Source of the DNA: Microcoleus vaginatus WJT46-NPBG5
GTDB lineage: Bacteria; Cyanobacteriota; Cyanobacteriia; Cyanobacteriales; Oscillatoriaceae
Length of the DNA stretch: 64,000 nt
Assembly (NCBI GenBank): GCA_019359355.1
Contig: JAHHHM010000028.1
Location: 1 to 64,000, forward strand
Direction of reading: 5' to 3'
The notes under the pieces were generated by a model, which was given only the letters and a program-made list of their open reading frames with translations, had not been told where the DNA came from and ran no database searches. The translations under genes and the position numbers were made by a program. This document shows positions 56,818 through 64,000 of this stretch, piece after piece (the first letter of the stretch is position 1; every line of letters begins with the position of its first letter).

Positions 56818-57534
56818 ATGCTGACCCAAAAGCCATCTTCTATATCAGAAAAGATCATCTATCCGGACAGCGACGGCAAACTAATGGCAGACAATACCAA
56901 ACAATTTGAATTAATTGTATATATCAAAGAAAACTTAGAATTGCTGTTTGCCAACGAACCCAATGTATTCGTCGCCGGCGATCTTTTATGGTATCCCGTC
57001 CAAGGTGATAACAAGCTCTGCCAAGCACCCGATGTTATGGTCGCTTTAGGCCGGCCAAAAGGATACCGGGGTTCCTACAAACAATGGGAAGAAGACAACA
57101 TTCCCCCCCAAGTCGCCTTTGAAATTTGGTCGCCGGGAAACCGGCTCTCTCAAATGGCAAAAAAATTTGACTTTTACAGACGCTACGGGGTCGAAGAATA
57201 CTATATCTATGATCCCGACACAGCGGATTTAACCGGCTGGCAGCGTCATAACGATAAATTAGAATTGATTGACGAAATGACCGACTGGGTCAGTCCTAGA
57301 CTTGGTGTGCGCTTTGAGCTATCGCAAGATATTTTGGTAATCTATCGCCCAGATGGTCAGCCATTTCTCAACTTTATAGAACTTGACCGGCAGAGACAAG
57401 AGGCAGAAAACCGCGCTCAACAGGCAGAAAACCGCACTCAACAGGCAGAAGCCCAGCTAGAACAAGAACGCCGGCGAACAGAAGCCTTAGAAGCAAGATT
57501 GCGGGAAATGGGCATTGATCCCAACCAATTGTAA
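56818..57534 (+). CDS. Uma2-family (DUF820) PDDEXK-fold protein
   Basis: This belongs to the very large cyanobacterial Uma2 family, predicted to have a restriction-endonuclease-like PDDEXK fold; true cellular role unknown. The conserved core is NVFVAGDLLWYPVQG, APDVMVALG (Asp near 68), VAFEIWSPGNRLSQ (Glu near 102), FYRRYGVEEYYIYDPD and LTGWQR. Residues 185-238 form a coiled coil with short tandem repeats (RQEAENRAQQAENRTQQAEA). At 238 residues it is longer than the 190-residue core because of this tail. It is the intact relative of the pseudogene at 24475-24938. A terminator follows at 57545-57568. Confidence 0.9.
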   Translation: MLTQKPSSISEKIIYPDSDGKLMADNTKQFELIVYIKENLELLFANEPNVFVAGDLLWYPVQGDNKLCQAPDVMVALGRPKGYRGSYKQWEEDNIPPQVAFEIWSPGNRLSQMAKKFDFYRRYGVEEYYIYDPDTADLTGWQRHNDKLELIDEMTDWVSPRLGVRFELSQDILVIYRPDGQPFLNFIELDRQRQEAENRAQQAENRTQQAEAQLEQERRRTEALEARLREMGIDPNQL

Positions 57535-57544
57535 GCCGTAAAAA

Positions 57545-57568
57545 AAGCCCGTGTGCCGGCACGGGCTT
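57545..57568. terminator. Terminator between Uma2 gene and EF-G-like gene
   Basis: AAGCCCGTG and CACGGGCTT form a 9-bp perfect stem with a 6-base loop, flanked by an A-run on the left. It lies between converging genes. Confidence 0.8.
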
Positions 57569-57601
57569 CATTTATCATGGCCAAATTAACCAGCAGGCAA
57601 A

Positions 57602-59668
57602 TTAGTGATTGTTCTTACCATTCCCATTCCCATTCGCTAGCACCCGCTTCGCCAAAGGTTCTGGCACCTCTTGCAGGTGATCAAACTGCCAGTGGAAGAA
57701 GCCAACCCCCATCGTCAGGGAACGCAACTCCACAATTAAATCTTGCATTTCTGCCTGGGGCAAATAAGCCGAAACCTTATCCCACCCCTTCCAATCAGAG
57801 ATCGCTTCATAGCCTAAAATTTGGCCACGACGCCCGCTAATCAGCTGCATCATCTTAGAGGTAAACTCGCTGGGCGAGCAAATTTCAACGGAGGCGATAG
57901 GTTCCAGCAGTGTAGGCTCACATTTGGCCATCCCCTCTTGCATCGCCAGACGCGCCGCTTGCTTAAACGCCTGTTCCGAACTATCTACCGTGTGGTAAGA
58001 CCCATTCGTAAGGGTTACCGCAATATCCACGACTGGAAATCCTAGTGGGCCATGTTCCAGAAATTCCCGCACGCCGGTTTCTACGCCGGGAATATACTGC
58101 CTCGGCACCGAACCACCCACAATGGTCTCACTGAAATTAAAGCCCTCCCCACGGGACACCGGCTTAATATCGAGATAAACATCCCCAAACTGGCCGTGTC
58201 CGCCACTTTGGTGCTTATAGCGTCCATGTACCGAAGAAATCGGCTTGCGAATCGTTTCCTTATACGGAACGTGCGGCAGATGCGTCACCATCGGCAAATT
58301 ATATTTGCGCCGCAGCCGTTCCAGGGCAACCTTTAGGTGAATCTCACCTTGTCCCCAAAGAATAATTTCGTGAGTGTCTCCATGTTGCTCCCAAGCCAGG
58401 GCGGGATCTTCTTCCAATAACTTGGACAATGCGCCGGTTAGTTTCACTTCATCGTTGCGCTTTTCGGGGGCAATAGCCAGAGCAAACACCGGCTTCAACT
58501 GTTCTGCTTTGGGCAATTCACTCGACGCCTGCCCACTGGTGGTTAACGTATCGCCGGTTTTGATCCCCTCCATCCGCGCCAGCGCCACAACCTCGCCGGC
58601 ATCGGCTGTTTGCAAACCTTGTGTTTGCTGGCCCATCAGCCGGTAAAGGCCGCCGGCACGCACGCCATTGAGCACTATTCCATCCGTAAGCTGACCCTGC
58701 CAAACCCGCACCAGCGACATTTTACCGCCTTGCGGGGTGTAATAGGTTTTTAGCACTTGGGCAAGGGGTTCGGTGCCGTGAAGCGTAATCCCCCGGCGTT
58801 CTGCCGTTGTTTCCGGTGCCGGTGCTTCCCGCAACAGTGCCTCTAACAGCGGGCGCACCCCATAATCTTGCTCAGCGACACCTATAAACACCGGCACAAT
58901 TAAATCCGCCCCCAATTCCATCTTCAGGTCTTGGATAATTTCGTCTTGGGACGGGTTAATTTCCTCTAATAGTTCTTCCAGCAGGTGATCGTCAAAATTG
59001 GCCAACTCTTCTAACATTTGAGTTCGCGCCGCGTGTTCCTGCTCTTTTAAAGATTCTGGCATCGGCACCGGATCTGCCGGCGCACCAGGATGGTAGTGAT
59101 AAGCCTGTTCACTCACCAAATCGATAAAACCGACGACTTGATCCCCTTGGCCAATTGGGTACTGATGCGGCACGATGGGACGAGAAGAAACAGACTTTAG
59201 CGCATTCAGCACTTCTATAAAGTTGGTTGTACAGCGAACCTCGTCTGTACAAACCCGATCCATTTTATTAATGAAAACTAAGTGGGGTATCTCCCAATCA
59301 TCAAGGAATTTAAACAACGGCGCTAAAGTCAGCACCCGCGCTGGATCAGGTTCACAGACAACAACCGCCGCGCCGGCACCGATTAAAGCATTATAAGTTT
59401 CTTGAGCAAATTCTACTGATCCCGGACAGTCGAGAAATGTGAAGCGAACATCGCCGTATTCTGTACTGGCGGCGGTTACTTCCACACTCATCTGCCGGTC
59501 ACGCGCCTCAGCCGAACTGTCTCCGACTGTGTTTCCTTCTTTGACACTGCCTTTACGAGAAATCGTGCCGGTGACGAACAATAAACTTTCGAGTAATGTC
59601 GTTTTTCCACTTAAATACGGGCCAACAATTGCGACGTTACGCAAGCCCGAAACAACTTTTTGGTTCAT
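57602..59668 (-). CDS. EF-G-like translational GTPase (non-canonical G3 motif)
   Basis: The protein has EF-G architecture over 688 residues: a GTPase domain with P-loop GPYLSGKTTL, G4 INKMDRV, domain II, a domain III-V half with RKPISSVHGRYKHQSGGHGQ and SPSEFTSKMMQLISGRRGQI. Two key parts differ from canonical EF-G: the DTPGH motif is DCPGS (Ser84 in place of the catalytic His), and switch I lacks the ERGITI block (RDRQMSVEV instead). So it is not the main EF-G, which would be elsewhere with the str operon; it is one of the EF-G-like paralogues found in cyanobacteria and other bacteria. The function is unclear. It ends in an Asn/Gly-rich tail. ATG at 59668 follows GGGAGGAAG. Confidence 0.9.
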   Translation of the reverse strand: MNQKVVSGLRNVAIVGPYLSGKTTLLESLLFVTGTISRKGSVKEGNTVGDSSAEARDRQMSVEVTAASTEYGDVRFTFLDCPGSVEFAQETYNALIGAGAAVVVCEPDPARVLTLAPLFKFLDDWEIPHLVFINKMDRVCTDEVRCTTNFIEVLNALKSVSSRPIVPHQYPIGQGDQVVGFIDLVSEQAYHYHPGAPADPVPMPESLKEQEHAARTQMLEELANFDDHLLEELLEEINPSQDEIIQDLKMELGADLIVPVFIGVAEQDYGVRPLLEALLREAPAPETTAERRGITLHGTEPLAQVLKTYYTPQGGKMSLVRVWQGQLTDGIVLNGVRAGGLYRLMGQQTQGLQTADAGEVVALARMEGIKTGDTLTTSGQASSELPKAEQLKPVFALAIAPEKRNDEVKLTGALSKLLEEDPALAWEQHGDTHEIILWGQGEIHLKVALERLRRKYNLPMVTHLPHVPYKETIRKPISSVHGRYKHQSGGHGQFGDVYLDIKPVSRGEGFNFSETIVGGSVPRQYIPGVETGVREFLEHGPLGFPVVDIAVTLTNGSYHTVDSSEQAFKQAARLAMQEGMAKCEPTLLEPIASVEICSPSEFTSKMMQLISGRRGQILGYEAISDWKGWDKVSAYLPQAEMQDLIVELRSLTMGVGFFHWQFDHLQEVPEPLAKRVLANGNGNGKNNH

Positions 59669-60304
59669 ACTTCCTCCCGAAAATCCACACGATGCAAGTG
59701 TTTAATAAATTAAGCAACTGGCTGAATGTTCTCCCAAGATTTTTCTGATAACAATCAGTCGAAAAATCAGATCCCTAATTTTCTCAATCCGCTAATTTTC
59801 CTCGCAACAGATGAGGTTGCCGCTGGCGTTAGATATCAGGAAGCCGGTATTTTTTTTGCAAATCCAATCGCCTTAGCCCCTAGACTGAGCGATCCCGGCA
59901 GTTCCTAATAGATTCTTTAACGTTGGCTCTATGTTTTTGAGATTACCTTATTATTACGGCTTTGAAATAAAAACTGTAGGTTCTCTTAAACTTATTTTTT
60001 ATAAAAGTTAAATTATATAAACTATTGCAAATAATTGCTAAAATTTGTGATTCAAATCCGCTGCAATCCCAAAAACTATCAACCAAATGCTACTAAAAAA
60101 GTTCAAACAAGTCGGTGAACAATCCCCACTGACCAGGACTGACAAGTTTTTTTTCCATTACCGGGATCACATTATCACTCTCTCTCACTCCTCCACTCTC
60201 CCCCACTCAGCACTCAAGACTCAGACGCCTTAACATTTAGACAAATAAGAGTTAAAAAAATTAATAGAACTGTATGAACCCAAAAACTGGAGGCAGAAAG
60301 CTGG
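59669..60304. other. Intergenic region upstream of secreted TPR protein
   Basis: About 630 bases, AT-rich at 59940-60060. From about 60177 to 60228 there is a C/T-rich run of short CACTC/CACTCAG-type repeats of the dispersed cyanobacterial kind. No gene was seen; a small open frame at 59726-59908 lacks support. Confidence 0.4.
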
Positions 60305-61225
60305 ATGCAATTACCATTTAAACCCAAGGGCAGAGGTTGGCTGGCTGTAATGCTGTGCGTCGGGTTCGGCACACCGGCAGCCTTAATACCGATGTTTGCC
60401 GTGCCAATCGCTCAAGCTCAGCAAACTGGCAGATCAGCCGGTGAATTGGTTAACCAAGGGCTACAGTTAATTCAGCGTGGCCAAGTTCCCCAAGCAACAA
60501 ATGCTTTCCGGCAGGCAACCGAATTAGATCCTAATTTAGCACCGGCACATTACAATTTAGGACTCGCTTTGCGGCAGCAGGGACAGCTACAAGCCGCTGC
60601 CGATGCCTTTCACAGAGCAACACAAGCCGATCCCCGCTTTGCCCTCGCCTACGCAAATTTGGGGGCAGCGCTTTTAGAAGGCAACAACCTCACCCAAGCG
60701 CGAGAATACTTGCAACGGGCAGTCGAACTTGATCCCCAACTCGGTTTAGCCCGCTATAACCTTGGTTTGGTGCTAGCGCAGCAAGGCTTGCTAGAAGAAG
60801 CCATTGCCTCCCACACACAGGCGATTCAGTACAGCCCCAAAGCACCAGAGCCGGCTTACCATTTGGGCTTAGCTTATCTCCAACAAGGCAATCTCGATAA
60901 AGCCAAAGAGGCTTTCCGCAAAGCAATTAAAATTACCCCTAATTACCCGGAAGCCCACTACAATCTCGGCTCTATCCAATTCACCCAGGGTGATTTAGAA
61001 GAAGCCCTCAAGTCCTTCCGCCGCGCCTCTGAAGCCAACCCTAACTATGGCAATGCCTATTATGGCGCTGGGCTGGTGTTTCTGCGCCAGGGTCGCTACA
61101 GTGAGGCTCAACAAGTTCTGCAATACGCTAAAAGTCTCTATAGCGCTCAAGGTAACGCTCAGTGGGCTGCCAGCGCTGAGGAGCAGTTGCAACGCGCCCG
61201 CAATCCGAATGCCCCGCTTCGCTGA
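60305..61225 (+). CDS. Exported tetratricopeptide-repeat protein
   Basis: Residues 1-38 are a signal peptide: basic start MQLPFKPKGRGW, hydrophobic core, and an AQAQ cleavage region (IAQAQQTGR). Residues 45-295 are about seven TPR units (for example AHYNLGLALRQQGQLQAAAD, YHLGLAYLQQGNLDKAKEAF). It should lie in the periplasm or lumen and act in protein interactions. The partner is unknown. ATG at 60305 has GGAGG about 12 bases upstream. It appears alone in the transcript. Confidence 0.88.
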   Translation: MQLPFKPKGRGWLAVMLCVGFGTPAALIPMFAVPIAQAQQTGRSAGELVNQGLQLIQRGQVPQATNAFRQATELDPNLAPAHYNLGLALRQQGQLQAAADAFHRATQADPRFALAYANLGAALLEGNNLTQAREYLQRAVELDPQLGLARYNLGLVLAQQGLLEEAIASHTQAIQYSPKAPEPAYHLGLAYLQQGNLDKAKEAFRKAIKITPNYPEAHYNLGSIQFTQGDLEEALKSFRRASEANPNYGNAYYGAGLVFLRQGRYSEAQQVLQYAKSLYSAQGNAQWAASAEEQLQRARNPNAPLR

Positions 61226-61755
61226 GTCCGCTCGTCTATAAATTTTTGATCACTTGAAACTCTTGATTTATCAGGGTTCTAAGCGCTATAAAGGAAGAGG
61301 GAAGCCTATTTTTCTCAGCTTATAGGCCAAACCCTCTAGTTTTTTCAGAGCATTTCTGTACAATAAAAGAGGAAGGTAGTTAGTGATTCAGGTCACAAGC
61401 ATGGTGTGGTTTATGTGGAGATTAAAAATACCTTGACGCCAACCAAGCCTGCTGATGAGAACCACCAACAACCAAAGCGTTGCATCCAGCTAACGACTCA
61501 CCCCGGCAGAGCCGGCCTGAAGGCTGAAGTCTTCGGGTAACTGCCCGCTTTATGAACTAAACATTCTGCTTCACCGGCAGCCTAGCATTTTCTAAATTTG
61601 AATTGTAAATATTGGAACCCAGCTTGTGAAATCTGGTGAGCGCAACGAGTTGTTGACTGACTCAAGGCAGGAGTGCAACATGACCGTTCAATAATTTCAG
61701 GGGCATTGCACAGCCAAATTAAGTCTATCCACGTCTAAGCTGCGGGGTTTTACTT
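61226..61755. other. Intergenic region with several small hairpins
   Basis: This 530-base gap holds CCGGC/GCCGG (about 61504-61516), CCTGAAG/CTTCGGG (about 61516-61538) and CGGG/CCCG stems that overlap and could compete. Near 61670 a good ribosome-binding site (GGAGTG) precedes a four-codon frame, ATG-ACC-GTT-CAA-TAA, a possible leader. Nothing else was recognised. Confidence 0.3.
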
Positions 61756-62208
61756 GTGATTGCTATCTCAATTCGTCCCCAGGAACGTACCTTGGGAACT
61801 ATTAGCTTTGCCTCCACACTTTATCTTTGCCCAATTCTAGAATTACTGCTTGCAGAGATTCCCGAACAATGGCAGGCGGAACTCCGCTTAGGTCTTCAAG
61901 AAGCATTAATAAACGCTGCGAAGCATGGGAACAAGCTTGATCCCAGTAAAATGGTTGCCGTCCGTTTCTCTGCGATTGCGGATCAATACTGGTGGACAAT
62001 CACCGATCAAGGCGATGGGTTTACGCCTCCGTCGTGCAATTGCCCAACAGAGTACAACGACCAGCTACCCTGCGAAGAGGGAGAGTGTGGGCGCGGATTG
62101 TTTATCTTATATCAAATTTTTGATCAAGTCCATTGGAACTCCGAAGGGACAGAGCTAAGACTGTGCAAAAAAGTGGGTAGTCGTTCGCGGCTACCCCTTG
62201 TTTCTTAA
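61756..62208 (+). CDS. Anti-sigma factor/RsbW-type ATPase domain protein
   Basis: This 150-residue GHKL-fold protein has the N-box EALINAAKHGN near 49, G1 DQGDGF near 85 and G2 GRGLFILYQIFD near 112, as in RsbW/SpoIIAB-like serine kinases and anti-sigma factors. A Cys-rich loop, CNCPTEYNDQLPCEEGEC, lies between G1 and G2 and could bind a metal or sense redox (inference). No anti-anti-sigma (STAS) or sigma gene is adjacent. The start is GTG at 61756, giving MIAISIRPQERTLG. It converges with the next small gene. Confidence 0.85.
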   Translation: MIAISIRPQERTLGTISFASTLYLCPILELLLAEIPEQWQAELRLGLQEALINAAKHGNKLDPSKMVAVRFSAIADQYWWTITDQGDGFTPPSCNCPTEYNDQLPCEEGECGRGLFILYQIFDQVHWNSEGTELRLCKKVGSRSRLPLVS

Positions 62209-62244
62209 AATTGCCGGCGCTTAACAACCGGCCAAAGACAAACC

Positions 62245-62589
62245 TTATTGTTCCCGCTTGTGGCCATGAGTCGGGCAAGGCGGTGCCGAGATTGAGCGAT
62301 CTAACCAGCCAACCGCTTGTTGGAGCCTTTGAATGGCTTCCTCCGGGTTATCTTTAAGCAGAAATACAAGAGCGGCGGCGGCTTGCTCACGCGCCCGCGC
62401 AGGACGGTTAGACTTTAATCGGTGCCAATCTTTTTCAGTGATGGCCAGCCGCTCTGCCAGTGTTTGGGCTAATTCCAAAGTGCTAAATTCTTGTAAGTTT
62501 CCGGTACGAGGACTCTCTAAACCGGCAGAAACGATGGCGCGAGTGGGCGTAGAGTCAGGCATACTAAAAGCAGCATCCAGGGTTGACAT
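62245..62589 (-). CDS. Conserved hypothetical cyanobacterial protein (114 aa)
   Basis: A soluble, mostly helical protein: FSTLELAQTLAERLAITEKD, WHRLKSNRPARAREQAAAAL, VFLLKDNPEEAIQRLQQAVG. The N-terminal 30 residues are Ser/Thr-rich and the C-terminus ends with Cys/His residues (PPCPTHGHKREQ). I know of no function. It converges on the anti-sigma gene, 36 bases away, and is divergent from the next coiled-coil gene with only 24 bases between starts. Confidence 0.75.
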   Translation of the reverse strand: MSTLDAAFSMPDSTPTRAIVSAGLESPRTGNLQEFSTLELAQTLAERLAITEKDWHRLKSNRPARAREQAAAALVFLLKDNPEEAIQRLQQAVGWLDRSISAPPCPTHGHKREQ

Positions 62590-62613
62590 TTACCTATACT
62601 CTACAATGCCGGC

Positions 62614-63003
62614 ATGAACTCCACTCCAGAACCCTCCCCTAGCGATCCCACTCATCCCGCCTCAAACAACGCAGAGGAGCAAGACTTTGAGCAAGCGCTG
62701 TTAGAAACTGAGAGCTATCTTCAAGCGCTCAAAGAACGTTATCAGCAAATTCAGCAAGATCGCAGCCGGCAGGCAGAACTTCAGCAACAGCAAAAGCAAA
62801 TTAAGAAAGAACTGCGGCAAACGCGCAGCCGGCAACTACAAGCAGACTTGCGCCGAATTCAAGAAGAACTAGAATCCATAGAACTTAATTTAGAAAGCAG
62901 CCTGTTCACTTGGGGTAGCCTTAAAGAACCCTTTTGGCAAGCCGTGCGCTTCGGAGGACTCGGCATTGTTGTAGGCTGGATATTAAAATCTTGTACGGGA
63001 TAG
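62614..63003 (+). CDS. Coiled-coil protein with C-terminal membrane helix
   Basis: Residues 1-20 are a Ser/Pro/Asn-rich start. Residues 22-95 form a Gln/Glu/Arg-rich coiled coil ([20 protein letters not shown]). Residues 100-129 contain an amphipathic region and a hydrophobic helix, [17 protein letters not shown], so it is probably tail-anchored to a membrane. The family is conserved in cyanobacteria but has no known function. ATG at 62614. It has the same orientation as asnS, 75 bases upstream, possibly cotranscribed. Confidence 0.75.
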   Translation: MNSTPEPSPSDPTHPASNNAEEQDFEQALLETESYLQALKERYQQIQQDRSRQAELQQQQKQIKKELRQTRSRQLQADLRRIQEELESIELNLESSLFTWGSLKEPFWQAVRFGGLGIVVGWILKSCTG

Positions 63004-63077
63004 ACGCTAAAAAATTATCCCTTGTCTGCCCTATGCCGGCAGGCAAATCAGCAATCACTCAAAATTTAAAATATTTT

Positions 63078-64000
63078 ATGGTAACGCGACGCATTGCAGA
63101 AATATTGCGAAATGGCCAACCTGATGAGCCGGCAACCATTCAAGGTTGGGTACGCACCAAACGAGAATTGAAAGAATTTACCTTTGTCGAGGTGAATGAT
63201 GGCTCGTCAATGGCCAACCTGCAAGTGGTGCTAAATCCAGATTTGCCGGCTTATGAAGAAAGCCTCAAAAAGCTCAACACCGGCGCATCCGTAGAAGTCA
63301 TCGGCACCTTAGTCGCCTCTCCTGCCAAAGGACAGCGAATTGAGCTAAAAGCCGCAGATATCAAGGTTTATGGCGAAGCCGATCCCGAAACCTATCCCCT
63401 TCAGAAAAAACGCCACTCCTTTGAATTTCTGCGGACAATTGGCCATTTACGCGCCCGCACCAACACTCTAGGCGCAGTTTTCCGAGTCCGCAACGCCTGT
63501 GCCACCGCGATTCACCAGTTTTTTCAAGAACGGGGTTTCTTGTGGGTGCACACGCCTATTATCACCGCCAGCGACTGCGAAGGTGCCGGTGAAATGTTTA
63601 GCGTCACCGGCTTAAACCTCAAGCAGATCCCTCACACCGAGCAACAGGAAGTAGACTATACCCAAGACTTTTTTGGCAAGCCGGCTTATTTAACCGTTAG
63701 TGGACAACTAGAAGCCGAAGTCATGGCAATGGCGTTTAGCGATGTCTACACCTTTGGCCCAACCTTTCGGGCGGAAAACTCCAACACCTCGCGCCACCTC
63801 GCAGAATTTTGGATGGTTGAGCCAGAAATGGCTTTCTGCGATCTCGAAGGAAATATGGATTTAGCCGAGGCGTTCCTGAAGCACATTTTCAAATCCGTAT
63901 TGGAAAACTGCCCTGAAGATATGGAGTTTTTCAACCAGCGAATTGACAATTCGGTTCTCGCCACTGCTGACAATATTATCAATAATCAGTTTGAGCGCAT
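63078..64000 (+). CDS. asnS: Asparaginyl-tRNA synthetase, N-terminal part
   Basis: This class II synthetase charges tRNA(Asn). The visible 307 residues contain the OB-fold anticodon-binding domain ([20 protein letters not shown]) and class II motif 1/2 ([42 protein letters not shown]). The linker [21 protein letters not shown] is typical of AsnRS. The gene runs off the end of the window, so the C-terminal motif 3 is not seen. ATG at 63078 starts [14 protein letters not shown]. The window also has gatC, which is needed for Gln-tRNA; Asn-tRNA here is made directly. Confidence 0.96.
   Translation, partial: MVTRRIAEILRNGQPDEPATIQGWVRTKRELKEFTFVEVNDGSSMANLQVVLNPDLPAYEESLKKLNTGASVEVIGTLVASPAKGQRIELKAADIKVYGEADPETYPLQKKRHSFEFLRTIGHLRARTNTLGAVFRVRNACATAIHQFFQERGFLWVHTPIITASDCEGAGEMFSVTGLNLKQIPHTEQQEVDYTQDFFGKPAYLTVSGQLEAEVMAMAFSDVYTFGPTFRAENSNTSRHLAEFWMVEPEMAFCDLEGNMDLAEAFLKHIFKSVLENCPEDMEFFNQRIDNSVLATADNIINNQFER

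Noticed and set aside
60040-60070. GATTCAAATCC string resembling a tRNA T-loop
   Set aside because: Surrounding sequence is AT-rich and does not form a cloverleaf.

Overview
The window is chromosomal DNA of a cyanobacterium. It carries psaA and the start of psaB, ycf3, phosphoribulokinase, ferredoxin-NADP reductase with a phycobilisome-linker N-terminus, and a short three-domain ribosomal protein S1. It also carries many TPR, PAS/GAF and Ser/Thr-kinase signalling proteins. A filamentous Oscillatoriales-type genome is my inference from the large multi-PAS kinase, heptamer repeats, Uma2-family genes and an RTX protease. The DNA is unusually rich in CCGGCA/TGCCGG words and poor in the HIP1 octamer. 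I found no tRNA, rRNA, CRISPR array, transposase or prophage.

Layout. 1-2500 (minus): psaA then psaB, with a hairpin between them. 2.5-7.9 kb: a lipoprotein, a possible small secreted peptide, an RluE-type pseudouridine synthase, an AT-rich membrane protein and long gaps. 7.9-13.1 kb: a 1732-residue sensor histidine kinase with a cyanobacteriochrome-like GAF domain. 13.5-17.4 kb: a zinc-ribbon PP2C phosphatase and an FHA-Ser/Thr kinase, a plausible writer/eraser pair. 18.8-24.3 kb: a copper P-type ATPase, prk and petH. 24.5-24.9 kb: a Uma2 pseudogene. 25-31 kb: hom, gatC, ycf3, a metallophosphoesterase and a TPR protein. 31.6-40.3 kb: valS, a beta-carbonic anhydrase remnant, a UbiB-family kinase and recN. 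40.7-44.4 kb: a GAF-GAF-PAS class III cyclase followed by a shortened paralogue that has lost key catalytic residues. 45-49.5 kb: ppa, panD, a metallo-beta-lactamase-fold hydrolase, and a divergent GntR regulator / dienelactone hydrolase pair. 50-52 kb: a secreted RTX metalloprotease with five N-terminal repeats. 52-57.5 kb: rps1, a kinase remnant, ispG, a carboxyl-terminal protease and an intact Uma2 gene. 57.6-64 kb: an EF-G-like GTPase, a secreted TPR protein, an anti-sigma-type ATPase, two small conserved genes and the start of asnS.

Most of the window is housekeeping plus signalling. The most novel points are the dual-cysteine GAF domain in the large kinase, the tandem active/pseudo-cyclase pair, and several decaying genes (Uma2, beta-carbonic anhydrase, Ser/Thr kinase). 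Repeat invasion of the copper-ATPase coding sequence and a strongly structured intergenic segment at about 38.0 kb are also notable. I see no clear complete defence island or unknown multi-gene system.
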